A DNA stretch of 64,000 bases from Melampsora larici-populina 98AG31 (taxonomy: Eukaryota > Basidiomycota > Pucciniomycetes > Pucciniales > Melampsoraceae): positions 1,193,819 to 1,257,818 of the forward strand of contig NW_006768774.1 in the NCBI RefSeq assembly GCF_000204055.1. The letters are read 5' to 3'. This document shows, in pieces, positions 49,575-63,416 of this stretch. The position numbers were made by a program, and so were the translations under genes. Numbering within the stretch: the first letter of the stretch is position 1; each line of letters starts with the position of its first letter. A model generated the notes under the pieces. It was not told the DNA's origin. It did not search any database and worked only from the letters and a program-made list of their open reading frames with translations.

Positions 49575-51004
49575 TTAGATCGAACTCTATATAATCAGGA
49601 TCAACTTAAATACGCTGTGTAATTTTTTTATTGAAGAAATTTTTTATAAGATTGTAGCATTCAGTATGACCGGGATATATCGCAGAATCGCAACTTCAAA
49701 GGGTTTTTAAGAGATGTTCCAAAACAGTCGATGACCTAATACCATGATATCGGTTTGATGGCTCGGCTTCCATAGAAAGCAGCAGAACAGTTGTCCCGAA
49801 TTTGTGAAAAAAAATGTATAAAGTGATCTCAATTGTTTCTTATCTTAAATGATACCTTACAACTTGTAGCATCCAGGTTTCACTTACGGTGGCCCTGAGG
49901 CAAAATCACCGCCACCAGGACCCCGGAGAGCTCCTGTAGAGGTGACCGTGCATGTCAATAAAAGATTTTATTTTCTCATGTTTGCTGCGAAATGCTGTGT
50001 ATCTTACAGCCTCTACACCACGTTAAAAACTCATCACACTTGTGTAGGTATGGCTTTCAAACTTAACAAAGGCTCCCGGCTAGGCGTGTGAGGCAGGAGC
50101 AAGGGATTCAGTCAAGTCTTCATGAATAACTGTGGTGAAGTGTGTGTAGACTGTGTAGGAAAATCCTTTACATCATGCACCTCGATAAGAGCTCTCCTGG
50201 TTACGTATCTGAGGCAAAATCCCCGCCCCCCCTTTCTGTAATCTGCGATTTCGTCATTTGTGATTTGTGATTTGTGATTTGTACAAATTTGTACTCTGTA
50301 TCGGTCATGAAAGATACAGACCACGATCACGATGATTGATAACAAATGCTTTGTATCGGTTATCAACAATAAACGCGTATTGGTCATTGATAATAAATGC
50401 TTATCAATGTCAGATACTGATTGCCTTTGCATTTACAATCGGGAGTAATGCAACGTGAAACGGTTTTCGTTCGCGCTGACGATGAAAGCAAGTTCAGTTT
50501 TGTCTTTTAGTTACCAGCTGAAAACGTTTGGATATTTGAAACATTCAAGCTGTTTAATTCTAAATAGCAGTAGATCAAGCTAGACTACTATCTAGTCGGG
50601 GGTTTCTGGTGTTAGTTAGGGGTACACAAAGCATACCCACACTTTGTTTGAAAAATTAAAGCAGCATAAGAGCTAGCTAGCCATTAAAAAGGCTGCAAAC
50701 ATGCCGCGGTTGCAATAGGAGTTAGGTGCCCTCTTGAGATCCGGCTTCTTTACTTACTCATTTGTTCTTATAGATAAAGAACTCTGGATCATAAAAAATT
50801 CATTCAGCCAGGAGAAACCACATCATATATTCTCTTTTTGTTCATTCAGAATTGACTATATTGAAATTGATGCTTCATCTAGAGCATTTTCAACAACAAA
50901 CTCGTGTTTCTCAAAGACACAGTAGACAATTTGAATAATAAGAACTCACTTAATCTGTCAAGAGCAACCACATATCTATCTATTTTTTCTTTACATCCTT
51001 CAAG
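49575..51004. other. Intergenic repeat-like stretch
   Basis: The phrase TGAGGCAAAATCMCCGCC occurs twice (about 49897 and 50209), each near GGAGAGCTC/GAGCTCTCC. A small tandem GTGATTT repeat lies at 50259-50282. Short repeated ATCGGTTATCA / TTGGTCATTGATAA units lie at 50340-50410. No gene is seen. Confidence 0.45.
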
Positions 51005-54000
51005 CAACGCTCGGACCTCAGCGCTGTGATCACGGTAAACGGTACGGTGCGGTACGGACCTCACCGTACCTCAAATACCTGTTGGACATTGCGGTCACCC
51101 CGTACCGTGCTCTGTTTATCAAGTATCTGGTTACGGTGATCACTACGATTACGCCGCAAATTGACAACGGTCACCGCAGCGTGATCCGTAGCCGCTACGG
51201 TCGGCTACGGGTATGTACCGGGCTTTTGAATATCCGTGCCTTGGGTTTCCTTTCTGGGTGTTTCACACACCCGTTCCTCTTTTTTTCAATCACAATGGTA
51301 CCTATTCTTCTTTTTTTTGATCGCAAGGGGCCACCACATCCCAATTGGTCCTTCTTTCCCCTGCGTAGCCCAACTAGCACGCGATGGTCAGCTAGAATTC
51401 AAGGATTTGTTTTGAAAAGGTCAGTTTCCGCCCAGTGACTTTCTTAATTTACTTTCACTCTTGACTTCTTCATCATCGATTTCTCATATTCTAATACTAT
51501 TCTTCTATTCTTCGTATTGATCATCAATTCCTTTTCTGTTTCTGTTACCTCACTTTCATTATCTTTATCATGGATAGTCCTGGTAGTAGTTCTCCTACCT
51601 CACCCGGTGCATCAACGTCCCTCGCTGTCCCGAACTCGACTCGTCGTTCTACGCGATCCAGCCCTCGCCGCCAAGAAGGACCATTTGTATCGACCTCTGG
51701 GGACTCACGTACGGCTTTGAGTCGACCCGAAAGACCTGTGATCATCGGCATCGCCTCATCCAAAGATGAACACGAAGTCACACCCACACCCAAACATCCA
51801 AAAATCAATCAGAAGCATTCCAAGAAACGAAAGAACAGCAACAAAACTCAGGAAGGCAGTAAGAAGAAGAGAAGCCAAGCGCCTGCAATCAAGGTAAGTT
51901 CACCATCAACTCTCTCTCTGTGACTGATGCATCTATAACTTTATTGAAATATATTTCATTTAGGACTTCACTGCTCCTGATGATGTTGATGTAGATCAAG
52001 TCACTGACGAAGAAGGACCACAGACGAAATTTCGAAAATCGATAAGTAACGAAGTTAAGGAATTACTTTCATACTTTGAGGAAGAACCAGGATATGTTAA
52101 AGGCGAGGAGGTACGTTTCATGTCACGTTGATATTACAAAGATAATAACTAATATTTCTATGTTTCTCCTTAGAGTACGGGTGTTAAACGAGGTTATGTG
52201 TGTAAATGGTGCAAGGAGACCTATACAAGAGGAGAAGATGGAAATTCAAATTTATACGGACATCAAGATGGTTACAAGAAACAAAAACCATGCAAACAAC
52301 GTCAGAAAGCGATCAAATCAGGAGTCAAGCTGCCACCTACATGGAAGGAGCTCAATGAACCAGTCGAAGTCGTGGCGAATCCGGCCAACAGCATCAAGAA
52401 CTTCTTGTCCCAGTCCACTTTCAGCGTGGAATTACTGAACGTGGTTCTGGTAATATGGATCCTTCGACACGCTTTGCCTTGGCTTCGTTTTCAGGACCCG
52501 ACATTACGAGCTGCCTTTAAATTGTGCAACCGGACTGCACAACTGCGATCTCCCAAATGGGCAGCCACAACTGCCAAAGAGCTATTCTACTCGTTGTACA
52601 ATGTTGTTATCAAACGCATAAAGGTAAAGTTTGTTTCTTTTGATCTATCTGCAATATTATATGTTGATAGTCAATTTTTCTCACATTTGGCTAGAATAAC
52701 TCGAGTATGTTTTCCTTGGCCCATGACGGTTGGACGACTAAAGGAAATCGAATGGCTTTTATCGGAGTCATGGTCAATTATATTGACGATGACTGGCAAT
52801 ATCAGACATGCCATTTGACCTTGAAATGGGTCACATGGCATCACTGTGGCGAGCTTCTAGCCCGACCAGTTGCTCGAAACCTCATACGACACGGGTTACA
52901 TAAGAAGGTCAGTCTAATCTTCACATCTGTTCATCTTCACGTGTTTCTGATTGAATTGTTCAGATGATTGGCCAGACAACCGATTCTGGATCGTCTAATG
53001 GACCAATGGCTCGTGAAATGGCCAGGCTTTTTTCGGAATGCGAAGATCCTGTCTACTGGTCACCCGAAAGGAATCATGTGAAATGTTTCTGTCATAAGCT
53101 AGCGCTAATGGTCAGCCACGGACTGAAGACTCTACAAATTAGTGCTGGACATATTAAACCTACCACGAAGCCTGGCCTACTTGTTCCTATCCCAACAATC
53201 AAAGTCAATGATGCTGATATTGAGGTCGACAATACTGAAGAATCCGATGAGGATCAGGGTAATCTAGTACCTGAAAAACCTGAGGAATCAGGATTGTCCG
53301 AGGACCCATCGGATGTTGTTATTCAATCTGACGATATTGTGGCTCGTAGTGTTCATAAGGTGAGTAACTTTGTCACTCTCTGATGAAACTCTTCAAGCGG
53401 ATAACCACTCTTGTATTTGGTTTTAGGTTGACAAGCTCATACAAATCACTTGTTCAAGTGCCTCGAGGCGAAATTATTTTGCTGCTAAAGCAAAAGCACA
53501 AGGTTTGAAGGTGCTCACTGTTGGGTATGGTGTGAGGTGCAATGTCAAAGCTGACAGTCGACGTAGGGCTTGTGAAGGAAAAGATGTAAGCTTTTGATAA
53601 ATCTTGAATTAGACTCGTGAATGATTCATCACTGACATGCTTCATTTGCTTAGATCCTCAATTCGATGACATCACAAGATCGAAAAACTAACAAGTACTA
53701 CCGAGGTCTTTCTATAAATGATGAGGAGTGGGAGGCAGTGGAGGCTTTAAACCCGGTCCTAGAGGTGAGTCATCTCTTGAAAAGTATCCTTTTATTTGCT
53801 GACCAGACGATTAACTTTGTTCAAACAAAAAGGTATTCGAAGATGCAACTTTTTGCATGCAGGGCAACTTTTCCTCAGGATGTGAGGTACTCGCCGAATA
53901 CCTACGAATCAAGAAAAAGCTTGAACTTCTGAAAAGTCAGACTATCTATCCTAGTATCCTTGTAGCCATCAATGAGATGTTATCTTGGCTGAAAAAATAC

Positions 54001-55056
54001 CAGGATGAGGCATTGGCCACCGAGATCATTGTCATCGCCACAATCCTCAATCCTTGACGCCGATTGAAATTTCTTCAAGACTTTTATGCGGATTCAAGTG
54101 ATGGAGCCAAGGATTCAATCAATGAATTGTTTCAAGAACGACTTTCAGATTGGAAGTTAAATGTAGTTAACCCTCCTTCGCCTCAACATTTGGTGATACC
54201 AACTGCAACAGACGAATTCGACATGTTTGCCGCCTCGGCCAGTAACATTCCAAATTCATCTCAACACGATAATGAGCTGACCAACTACTTATCGGGCAAG
54301 TTTGGCATCTTGCCCGATGAGAAGCCTCTAGACTGGTGGAGGGTGAGTTTGTTTGATGCTTTGATCAGCAAATCAATTTAAAATGAAATTCTTTGATGAC
54401 ACTTTTGTAGAAGCACGAGAAGTCCTTCCCGGTGCTGGCGTCAATGGCACGGGACTACCTTTCAATCTCGGCAACAACATGCTGTGTGGAGCGGTCATTT
54501 TCGTCAGCTGCAGACGTTGCTGCACCTGGGCAAGGCTCTATCCTTCCCAATACCATCACTCGGAAGGTGGGATGCAGGGAATGGATCAAGGGTGGGATTG
54601 TGCCAACAGATAAGTTTGAGGATGGGGTCAAGTATCTCAAGGAGTAAGAGGAACAAGAAAAGAAGAAGAATAAGAATAAGAAATAGTTTGATTCATATTT
54701 CTTTAGTTGTTTTTCCTCTATGTTTTTTTTATTACTTTCATTGTGTTATGTCTTTTTGTTTTGACTGTCTCGTCACTTCTTGATTCAAGGTATATTTTTA
54801 CAAGTTTTTTTTACAAGTTTTTTTAAGTTTTTCAAGTTTTTTTGATTTTGACCAATTTTCACCGTGATGGACCAAAATCCGAGTCTCAGATTGGTAATTG
54901 AGGTGCGGTACGGTACGGTCTGACCGTACCATAGTGAGATTTCGACTACAGTCACCCCTCCTTAACGGTACGGTACGGTAGCATTGAAAACGGTCTACTG
55001 TAACGTAGTGACAGAACCGCCGTAATCCGTCGCGTTACGGTGAGATCCGAGCGTTG
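51005..55056 (+). mobile_element. BED-hAT DNA transposon, copy B, complete with ends
   Basis: The termini CAACGCTCGGA (51005-51015) and TCCGAGCGTTG (55046-55056) are exact inverted repeats, and similarity continues inward (GACCTCA / TGAGATC). Both sides are flanked by CTTCAAG (50998-51004 and 55057-55063), a 7-bp direct repeat that probably represents the usual 8-bp hAT duplication with one changed base. Subterminal regions hold many copies of CGGTACGG/CCGTACC (51030-51230 and 54900-54985). The transposase gene fills the interior in the same orientation. Confidence 0.9.
51570..54647 (+). pseudogene. hAT transposase, copy B (one nonsense codon)
   Basis: Nine exons are predicted, with first exon 51570-51893 and last 54411-54647. 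Domains in order: Ser/Pro/Lys-rich leader (MDSPGSSSPTSPGASTSLAV); BED finger (GYVCKWCKETYTRG..NLYGHQDGY..PC); LSQSTFSVELLNVVLVIWIL; AHDGWTTKGNRMAFIGVMVN; MIGQTTDSGSSNGPMAREMA; CHKLALMVSHGLKTL; an acidic insertion; and the dimerisation domain PLDWWR, then FPVLASMARDYLSISATTCC, VERSFSSAADV. All splice sites look functional. The only lesion I find is TGA at 54055-54057 (IVIATILNP*RRLKFL), where the same frame continues without a break into the rest of the C-terminal half. The domain order matches copy A. Confidence 0.88.
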
Positions 55057-57286
55057 CTTCAAGGATTTACCATTCTGAAGTTGTCTATATCTACCTTTTC
55101 TGAATCTCAATATTCTCAATACCATGCATCAATATGAAGATGAAATCAAAAGGTGTCACTGCACTCCAAAAACGACTCTTTGAACATCTTGCTCCTGAAT
55201 ATTGCCAACAGAAAATGTCACAGGACAGAATGGTAGATGCCCTTCATAGCCTTGGTATCCCAATGGCAAAGAGAAGTCTCCAGCAAAACTTAACAATATT
55301 CTTGGTGACACAAAACTCATTACCCTGTGTGCTATCAACAACACACAAGTCATTCCTATCAACATGCATACCATCAATCAAATGTCCAAACAAATGGGTC
55401 TCAACTGGCACAGAGACAACATCCAAGAAGGTCAAGTTACACCAGCAGACCTAGTTGATATTCTTTTGGAGCACATAGAAGGGGATGGTAGGAACTGCTG
55501 GCTATCAAACTATGCAACACACTAGCATTCAAACACATTGAGAGACAGTCTGAAGACTGGTCAAAATCATTGATCCAAATGGAGTAGCCTTACAGACTGC
55601 AGGAAGACTCAAAAGAGGCCTTGTAAGATGTACCAGGGCCCAATCATCTGTGGGCAAGTGACAGGAATTATAAACTTGAGCCTTTTTGTGTTAATAGCTA
55701 CAATTCCATTGATGATTGGTCCTGCAAAATTCTCAGCATGCATGCAGCAACAAGCAACATTGATCCCCAGAGAATTGCACTACAGTACTTAGAGCTTGTT
55801 CAAGCCTTAGCAGGATTCCCAGATTGAACCTGAACTAACCATGGTAGTGAAAACAGTTTAAATGGCTACTTTCCAAACACTCATTCATCACTACTTCTGT
55901 GGGGAGCCACTTGACAAAGCATACAGGCATTATTTTGAAGTCATCCTTGTTGATGGAAGACATTGTCTACATACAACCTGGCAATAGATGTTGTCCCATT
56001 CAGGCAGAGGACGACACTTTGATTTATCTTTTGGCGGAGGCCAGTTGAGTTTTTTAGCCACATCACTAAGCCAGAGCTAAGCTTCAAGGTAAAGGTTGAT
56101 ATATTGGTATTGACTGTCAAGGTTGACTTCACACATCTTTCATTTGGATCAAGTAGATGTTGGGGCTTCCATGTAACCTTGAGATACAAGTACTTGCAGA
56201 AAAAATATGACACCATTCAGCCCCCTGGCCCTGACTGTGCTGACCATTATAGAGGTCTGTAGTCACTACAGGTATGTGTTTGGGGCCAGCAGGCTAAGCT
56301 GATGTTGTATCTTTCTGCAAGCACTTGTACAACAGTGTCATCTCAAATTTACCTTCACATTTTAGAACTGGTACACTCTTTGGATGTTTGGGTTGAAGAA
56401 CTTCTTTGTTGATTGGTGGATTTGCTCAATTAGTCTGATTATTTGTAATTGATATTTGTGCAAGTTCCTCAGATTGGCAAGTGCCAAAATCAGGAGACAT
56501 GGAGCTTGAAAATTGCTGAAAATTTCTGGGAAAAGAAAGCTTCTGTCAAGGCCACAATGTTTGACATGAACAAGTGGTTTGGCGGTTCATTTGGGTTGGC
56601 TGTGGCAGGAATCAGCGGGCGGACAGGTTGTTGGGGTACTGGCAGACTTGAAGGAGCAGCTGTTTTTGAGGTATTCAAATCTAAAGCTGAATGTGTCCTT
56701 GAAAATGAACTACAATGTATGCCTTTGAGCAATTTTTAAACTACTCTGCATAATTGAAAGTGTGGATATTTACAGTTAGTTCCATTATGAGCTTCACGTC
56801 TGTCATTGACAACAACCACAGTTTGGTTTTGTCTTGAGTCTTAGTGGGGGGAAGTCTTTTCCACAGTCAGGACAGGGTGGTTGGCTATTTGTTGAGGAAA
56901 TAGTATCAATTTGAGATATACTTTGGATAGAATGTGTCTGAAAATTCCCTTGAATGGGGAACAGTTTGCCTGAGAGATATTTGGGACAGAGAAGAGTTTG
57001 TGGGCTGAAGAGACATGTAAGTTCCAAAAAGGGGGATGGTCACCTTGCTGCAGGCAGTCCACTGGTGAGGTAATCATTGCATGACAAGGCAAGGGGGAAC
57101 TACGCCAGGTCAACTACCCACAGCAAACTGAGGCATTCCAGTGCTATGCTTGGCTTTTTTTATTGAAAACGAAACTTATCTTTATTGGCAAAACCCAAGC
57201 CTACAATAGCCATGAAGACCTTTAAGAAGGCATCAGCTGACCTTATGATCAAATTTTGAGGTGATCGGAAGTGATTTTTTGTGAAA
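55057..57286. pseudogene. Degenerate repeat, family not recognised
   Basis: A plus-strand frame runs with breaks from about 55130. It includes LNNILGDTKLITLCAINNTQ, QMGLNWHRDNIQEGQ and PADLVDILLEHIEGDG before stops. 56449-56739 holds another open stretch containing MFDMNKWFGGSFGLAVAGIS. The sequences look protein-derived, but I cannot assign a family and stops interrupt them. Confidence 0.3.
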
Positions 57287-57709
57287 TTTCAAACTAGACA
57301 CCCCCTAATGTCACCATGAAGGTGGGGGCTGTCAAGTTTGAATTTTTACAACAAAAAACTACAACACAGGAAAGTTTTTTTATGAGTTTCCCAAGTTTTC
57401 ATGATCACCTGTAAACTGCAATCAAGGCTTTTGCACACTTTTGTCATGGTCATCTGCCTGGTGATGAGAAAAGTACTGGTAAGAGGATGCAAGGTTGTCC
57501 TTGTGTCCACTATCAAGTCCACCTGTTTCCAAGAGTGAAAAATAAAGGCTAGGTCCTTGATTTTGTTTTGTAAACCTGACTGTTTATTTTTTACCAAAAT
57601 GGGATACCTAAAAGCTTTACTGTTTTTGTAAGATTTATGTAAACTTGTGCTACAGCAGAAAGCATTTTTACGGTAAAAACTGTAAAAAATTTAAACTTGA
57701 CATGCCTTA
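57287..57709. mobile_element. Second copy of the GGGGGTGTCAAGTTTG MITE, inverted, plus an abutting end fragment
   Basis: 57324-57709 starts GGGGGCTGTCAAGTTTG and ends with AAACTTGACATGCC. Its interior is the reverse complement of the element at 34554-34958 (shared AACCTTGCATCC, TTACCAG and TCACCAGG landmarks). Immediately left, 57287-57308 reads CAAACTAGACACCCCCTA, a right end of the same family, so two copies abut or one was disrupted here. Confidence 0.75.
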
Positions 57710-60700
57710 ATACCCGCAATTCATCTTATCAAAGGTCCCATCTAGCACAGTGTACGCATGATAAGTGAATTGAGCTTTGAAGTAAGTTTTCAGGATCAGA
57801 TGGTACCAGGTTTCCATCAAAGATCTGTGGTATTCAAAGATAAGATTATAAGCTGAAACAGGTTATCAGCTTGTGATTATGAATCCAACAAGTGCCTCTG
57901 TTTACAAATTTCCTTGATTATTTATTGTGTGGACTTCAGAGAGGCCTGTGTAATAAACTTTACTCACACCAGGTTTCACCTGGAGAACATCCGCTGTTCA
58001 ACTCATTGGAGTCACAGTGGCTTTAGCACACTATGGTTGACTACACTCTCCAAGGCATGTTTTCAAAATATGGCCGTGCAACATGATCCCACAAACAGTA
58101 TAATTGAAGATTAACTGGCTCAGCAGAATCAAACACAGGAATCAAAAGTCCTCTGTTAGATACGTATATATCATCATGATTTTTGATGCTATCTCAGGAA
58201 ACGTGAGGGCACAATATATGGGCAGATGAAGATGCCATTGAGTTGGCAATACTGAAAACATAAATTCTCAAGAAATTGAAAAGATAAGCTTCAGATAAAA
58301 GCACTGGTGTGTAAAACTTGAAGGCGGAGATGTTCAAGTCCACCTTTGTGAATGAGTCACACTGTGATTGAGGTCTGAATTGAGATCTAAACTTGTCTTG
58401 GAGTTTGATTTTGTGGGCCCTTTCAAAAACTCTACAGCTCTGTATATTTCCTGCTGGGACCTGCCACCTTCCGTTCCACATGGAATGGGGGCCGTTATAG
58501 AGCTTGATTAAATTTAGTAATTCTACCTGAGCAATGAAACTTGCTGTACTTCAAACAGAGTAGTCAACATACACAGCCCTCAGCAGTGGAACAAATTGAG
58601 CTGAAGCATTTTGAAAAATTTCACCCTGCTTGCCCCTCATGGTCACACAGTACACTGTATTGTACAATATATACCAATCATTGTTTTTTTAAACAAACTC
58701 TGCCAGGTCTCTCTGTTATGATCCTGTTTCTATACCCAATGAGTCTTTTTTCCCTTGTAGTAACCATGCGCTAAACTTATCATTACTATCTCCTCATATC
58801 ATCACCAGATCAGAAAAAACCCGCCAAATTTCTTCATTAACTAGAAATGCTTTAAACTCATTCCCATTAGCCACATTGATATACTCATGTTTTTTCTGCC
58901 TTGAATTATGTTTTCATCCTACTTACACCCATCATTGATGACAGGTGCCTTTTATTGACCCATATCTCAACCATTCATTCTACCTTCTTCATTGTGGTCC
59001 ATCAATGTAGCCCTCTGATCACCAGATAGTTCTGCAAAGCAGATAAGGTATGACTTCAAATTTCACCCAAACCTTAGCTTTTTTGATATATAAAAGCACA
59101 AAAAAGACTAGATCAACAGCTTTCTTTGATCAATATGCCTTGTTTTAGTAAATAAAATTAAATTCTTCCGGGACACTCATCATTTCACTCTAGTTTTTTC
59201 ATTTGAATTCATATCTTCTGATTCTGGCATAAAATCTCACTGATCCTACTGCTTTTGAAATTATTATATCTAACTTCCCTACATATTTACATCTTTTTCA
59301 CTTTCTTCTAATTTCTTGTAATGTGTTTAAACCCTTCTGGACAACCACTGATCCAAAAGCCCTAATTACTCAGTATTAGCACCAATTTTTGTGTAGTCAA
59401 GATGCAGCAACTTGTACAATATATCCACAAAAAATGAGAAATGATTTTTAATACCCTCAATGAATATTGAAAACCATTTTAATAACTGTGCTGCAAGCTT
59501 GCAGATTTCTATTTCACAAGGGGTAGGGGTGACTTATTATTTGGACAGGAGATCCAGCACTGTGGTTAATAATGATAATCAATTCTCTTGAGACAACTCC
59601 TTTACAATCAGGCCAATGTCAATGTATGTTGAATTTCCAAGCCCAAAGATGTACATACTCCCATAGAAATTAAACATAATGACTCCAACTACATGTACAA
59701 AGTGAAGCAGATTAAAGTGGTTCAAAACACATCAATCTCAGTTCTGATACCCTAGCTTGATTCACAGTCCTGCTGTGTAGGGTTTTCAAAGTTTTTGTTG
59801 GATGTTGTTGATTTTGTAATGTTGATTTGGTCTTGATTTGGTTTTTGACATTGCGTAAACTTTTTGTGGGCATATGCATTGTAGTGCATTTGAAAACCAC
59901 AATGAAACTGTGTTATAGAAATTTAATTTCTGTTTTCAATTACATGTTTTTTGGAAAACCAGAAACAATTCATCTTCAAAATTTTCTTATCATCTAACAT
60001 CCTTCAATTCCATTTGAAGAATGAGAAAAAAAATCACTAACATCCCTCTCAATTTGAAACCGTCATCCTATTTTATCATCACACTGATAGTATGTCTATA
60101 ATTCAAACAATCAGTGTGATAATATACCTGGTATCCTCTTGTACTTGTGAATGGAAGTGTGTACCAAGCAATGAAATATTTGTGTGTTTGGCAATTTAGT
60201 TAATCAAATCCATCTGGTAGCTCTTCATATGCATGAGGTAGATTCAATGAGATCAGTCAAAACCTCAACAAAAGAAAAGAATTGTTGATCCTGATAAGAT
60301 AAATGGCATTGAAAAAGCAATGATATCAATTGGGTGGCTATATTGATTCTATTTGCATAATGATTAAGTGGAATAAAAGAGGCGAGAGGAAGAAACCCAA
60401 AGGGGTCAGATTAAGCCAAGTACCCTTTCACTTCACAGGATCACTTTTCACAAACACCCAGCACATGAGATATTCTCAATGTATTAGTAACATAATATGC
60501 CCCTTCACTCAAAGAACACAAAGTTGTAGAATTTACAGGATAGATGCCCTTTGGCTCTAGGTTTCAACTTTGAACAGTCTTCATTAATGTCTTGAATAAA
60601 TGTATCACTTTGCCAAAAATTGCAAGCATTATACAAGCACCTAGCCAAAGACTGTCTTATATTACACTGAACTTTCATTCAAAGGATTGAATATGTATTC

Positions 60701-61910
60701 TATTGAATAGTTAATTTCACCTGGATCAGTAAATCTAACCACCAGTAGTTTGTGGCATCCCTCCTGTTCCAGTAGGTAAGATCATTTGTTCCTCCCAATA
60801 ACAGGTAGATCAACTAGTGTGTATATTCAAGGTAAATTGTCATTCAGTGTTGGGTGTGGTTAAGGACTCTAGGTAGATAACCTATGTCTCAAACAAGCAG
60901 TATATGAGATCAGGAAGGACTGTATTGATTGTTTTTGGCCTGAATATTGATATATTGAAAAGCAAGGTAGAGCAGAGCAGAGGTATTGATGAGTTGTAGA
61001 ATGGATGAGCAAAGAAATTGGGATATGAGAGGATATGAGATCAGTAAGGTTCAGCGTTATTGATCTTTGAGATGAAGAGTTGATGTGACATGTCAGATTC
61101 AGGAGTTGATGAAGCCGTTTCAAGTTAAAATTTAAGAGATAAAGTGAGTTTAGTTTAAGACTTAAAGCCATAACTGACCCTTTATTTAATATTTTTTCAT
61201 TTAAATTTGAATTTTTTGTTCTCGGATTTCCAACTGACATCTTTGATTTGACTTTTCATTCCAAATTCAATCACCTCAAATCACTTTGTTCAACTTCAAC
61301 TCTTTCAAATATCAACTACACTTTGACTTCACTTCCTTTAGTTGATCAAAGTCTCTAAAGTCATCTCAACTGAAGAGGAACAATCCTCACCGTCTTCAAA
61401 ATCCACATCAAAATCTTTTTAGCAACCATTCTCGTCTATACATCAAAACTCACTCTTCGTCTACCACCCGACCTTTTACTTCTTTCTAATCGATTCTCTC
61501 CTGTTTGTCTTATTCCTTCTATCAATCTTTTTATCATCCTATGCTAATTGATCTTCTTCTCAACCCTATCGATTCCAACCTTCAGGGATCGTTCATGTCT
61601 AGCGCCCCGACATCCTTTCAACCTGACTTACACAACAATTTGTGTCGCAGTTGGCCACCGGCTAGCATCAATCTTTCAAATCCTCCTCCCATTTAAATCA
61701 ATTTGCCTATCTTAGGCTATTACCATTTTCACCATTTTTCTCACTCGTGAGTCTCGTTTTATTCCATTCTACATCGGAAATCAAACTCAATTGAAGATCT
61801 TTGTCATCTAACCCCGCTTCGCAATCCATCTGTATTCAGTGCCATTCTACTTCTTTTACCTTACATCATCAACATCATTATCACCTTAACAATAACTTGA
61901 ATCTTTCATC
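57710..61910. other. Long intergenic stretch with no gene recognised
   Basis: AT-rich sequence with only short frames. A dyad, TTATCATCACACTGAT / ATCAGTGTGATAATA, lies at about 60077-60125. The last 600 bp (61260-61910) become strongly CT-rich with TCTTC/CAACTTC runs, as is usual for promoters and 5' leaders of highly expressed fungal genes. I take this as the eIF5 promoter region. Confidence 0.5.
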
Positions 61911-63416
61911 ATGGCTGTCGGAATCGTAAACATTGGCAAAGATGCCCGTGGTGATATGTTTCATCGCTACAAAATGCCTGTCCTTCAAGTCAAAGTCGAA
62001 GGCAAAGGTAATGGAATCAAAACTGGTTTGTCCACCGAAGATTTCGATTCCAATGATCACTTTGACTACAAACCTACTCTTTCTCACATGGTCTTCTTTC
62101 TGGTTTGCTTTGAAAATATCAGTGATTCCGAACATGTCGGACATTGCACGAGCTCTCGCTCGCCCACCTACATGTATGTTTCTTTATTTACTGGTTCACC
62201 TCTTGACTATTTCCTGATGTGCATTTCGTTTGACATACTACTCAGACACTACCAAATTCTTTGGATGCGAGCTTGGAGCTCAAACAACCTTTGATGAGAA
62301 GGTCGATCGTTATATCGTCAATGGAGCCCATCAAGCCGATCGTCTCCGTGAACTTCTTGACGTCTTCATCGATAAATTCGTACTCTGTCCATCTTGCAAG
62401 AACCCTGAAACCGAATTACTGGTCGGTCGTGACGAGATCATTTCTCGAGATTGTAAAGCTTGCGGTCACCGTGGGCTTGTCGATAATCGTCACAAGTTGT
62501 GCACCTTTATCCTTAAAAACCCACCCGAGAGTGCTAAGAAGAAGAGCAAGAAGGACAAGAAGAAAGCCAAGGATGACAATGAGGGCGGAGATGCTGCCGG
62601 TGGCTCAGATGAAGGTCACAATAGTCAAGACGAATTGACTAAACGGATTGAAGGCGAAGCGGTTGACGTGAAGACGGCCGAGGCTCAATCTTTGTTGAAA
62701 GACGAGGATTGGTCTGTTGACACCTCGGCTGAGGCTGTCAAGGCCCGCATGAAATCCTTGGAGGCTGGTATCCAGAATGGCTTGAGCTTGGGTGACGAAG
62801 ATGAAGAGGATGCTGGTGGTCCTTACGATTCGTTTGGGGAGTGGGTCACCGAAAATCGATCGTCGGCTACTAGTGCTGAGGTGATGGCGAAAGCTAAAGA
62901 GCTCGGTATCGAGAAGAAGCACAAGGCTGTACAAGTCTTGGCGCAAACTTTGCTCACTGAAGACGCCGTCAAGGAAATCGGCAAGCACGAAGCGTTATTT
63001 GTCAAGGTGAGCGTTCTTGGTTTCACTTTCACTTTATATGTATTATGTTCACTCACACTACGTGTTTTGTTATGCAACAAAGATGGTCACTTCTGAGAAA
63101 CATCAGAAATCTCTTTTGGGTGGAGTTGAAATCTTATGTGGTGACATCTATCCGTCTTTGGTCCCGCTTGGAGTGCCTAAGATTGTGATGGCTCTCTACC
63201 AAGCTGATGTCTTGGATGAAGAAGTTATTAAACAATGGGGTACTCACGTATCTAAGAAGGTACGCTAATAAGAATAACCTCGTTTTCTGATTTTTAACTG
63301 ATTTACTTTGTGGGTTTATCTTTCAGTATGTTGATAAAGAGAAGAGTAAGAAAGTCAGGAGAGCTTGTGAGCCTTTGTTGAAATGGCTAGATGAGGCTGA
63401 AGATGAGGATGAATGA
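61911..63416 (+). CDS. TIF5: Eukaryotic translation initiation factor 5 (eIF5)
   Basis: Five exons are predicted: 61911-62025, 62123-62173, 62246-63006, 63083-63259 and 63327-63416, giving 397 residues, close to the usual eIF5 length. The N-terminal GAP domain reads [20 protein letters not shown], then [36 protein letters not shown] and [16 protein letters not shown]. The Arg of FHRYKMP is the position of the arginine finger; the usual Tyr before it is His. The zinc ribbon is CPSCKNPE...CKACGHRG. A Lys/Asp/Glu-rich linker (about 195-240) leads to the W2/HEAT domain ending [13 protein letters not shown]. eIF5 stimulates GTP hydrolysis by eIF2 in the 43S/48S complex, and its W2 domain binds eIF2-beta and eIF3. 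All junctions are in phase. Confidence 0.95.
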
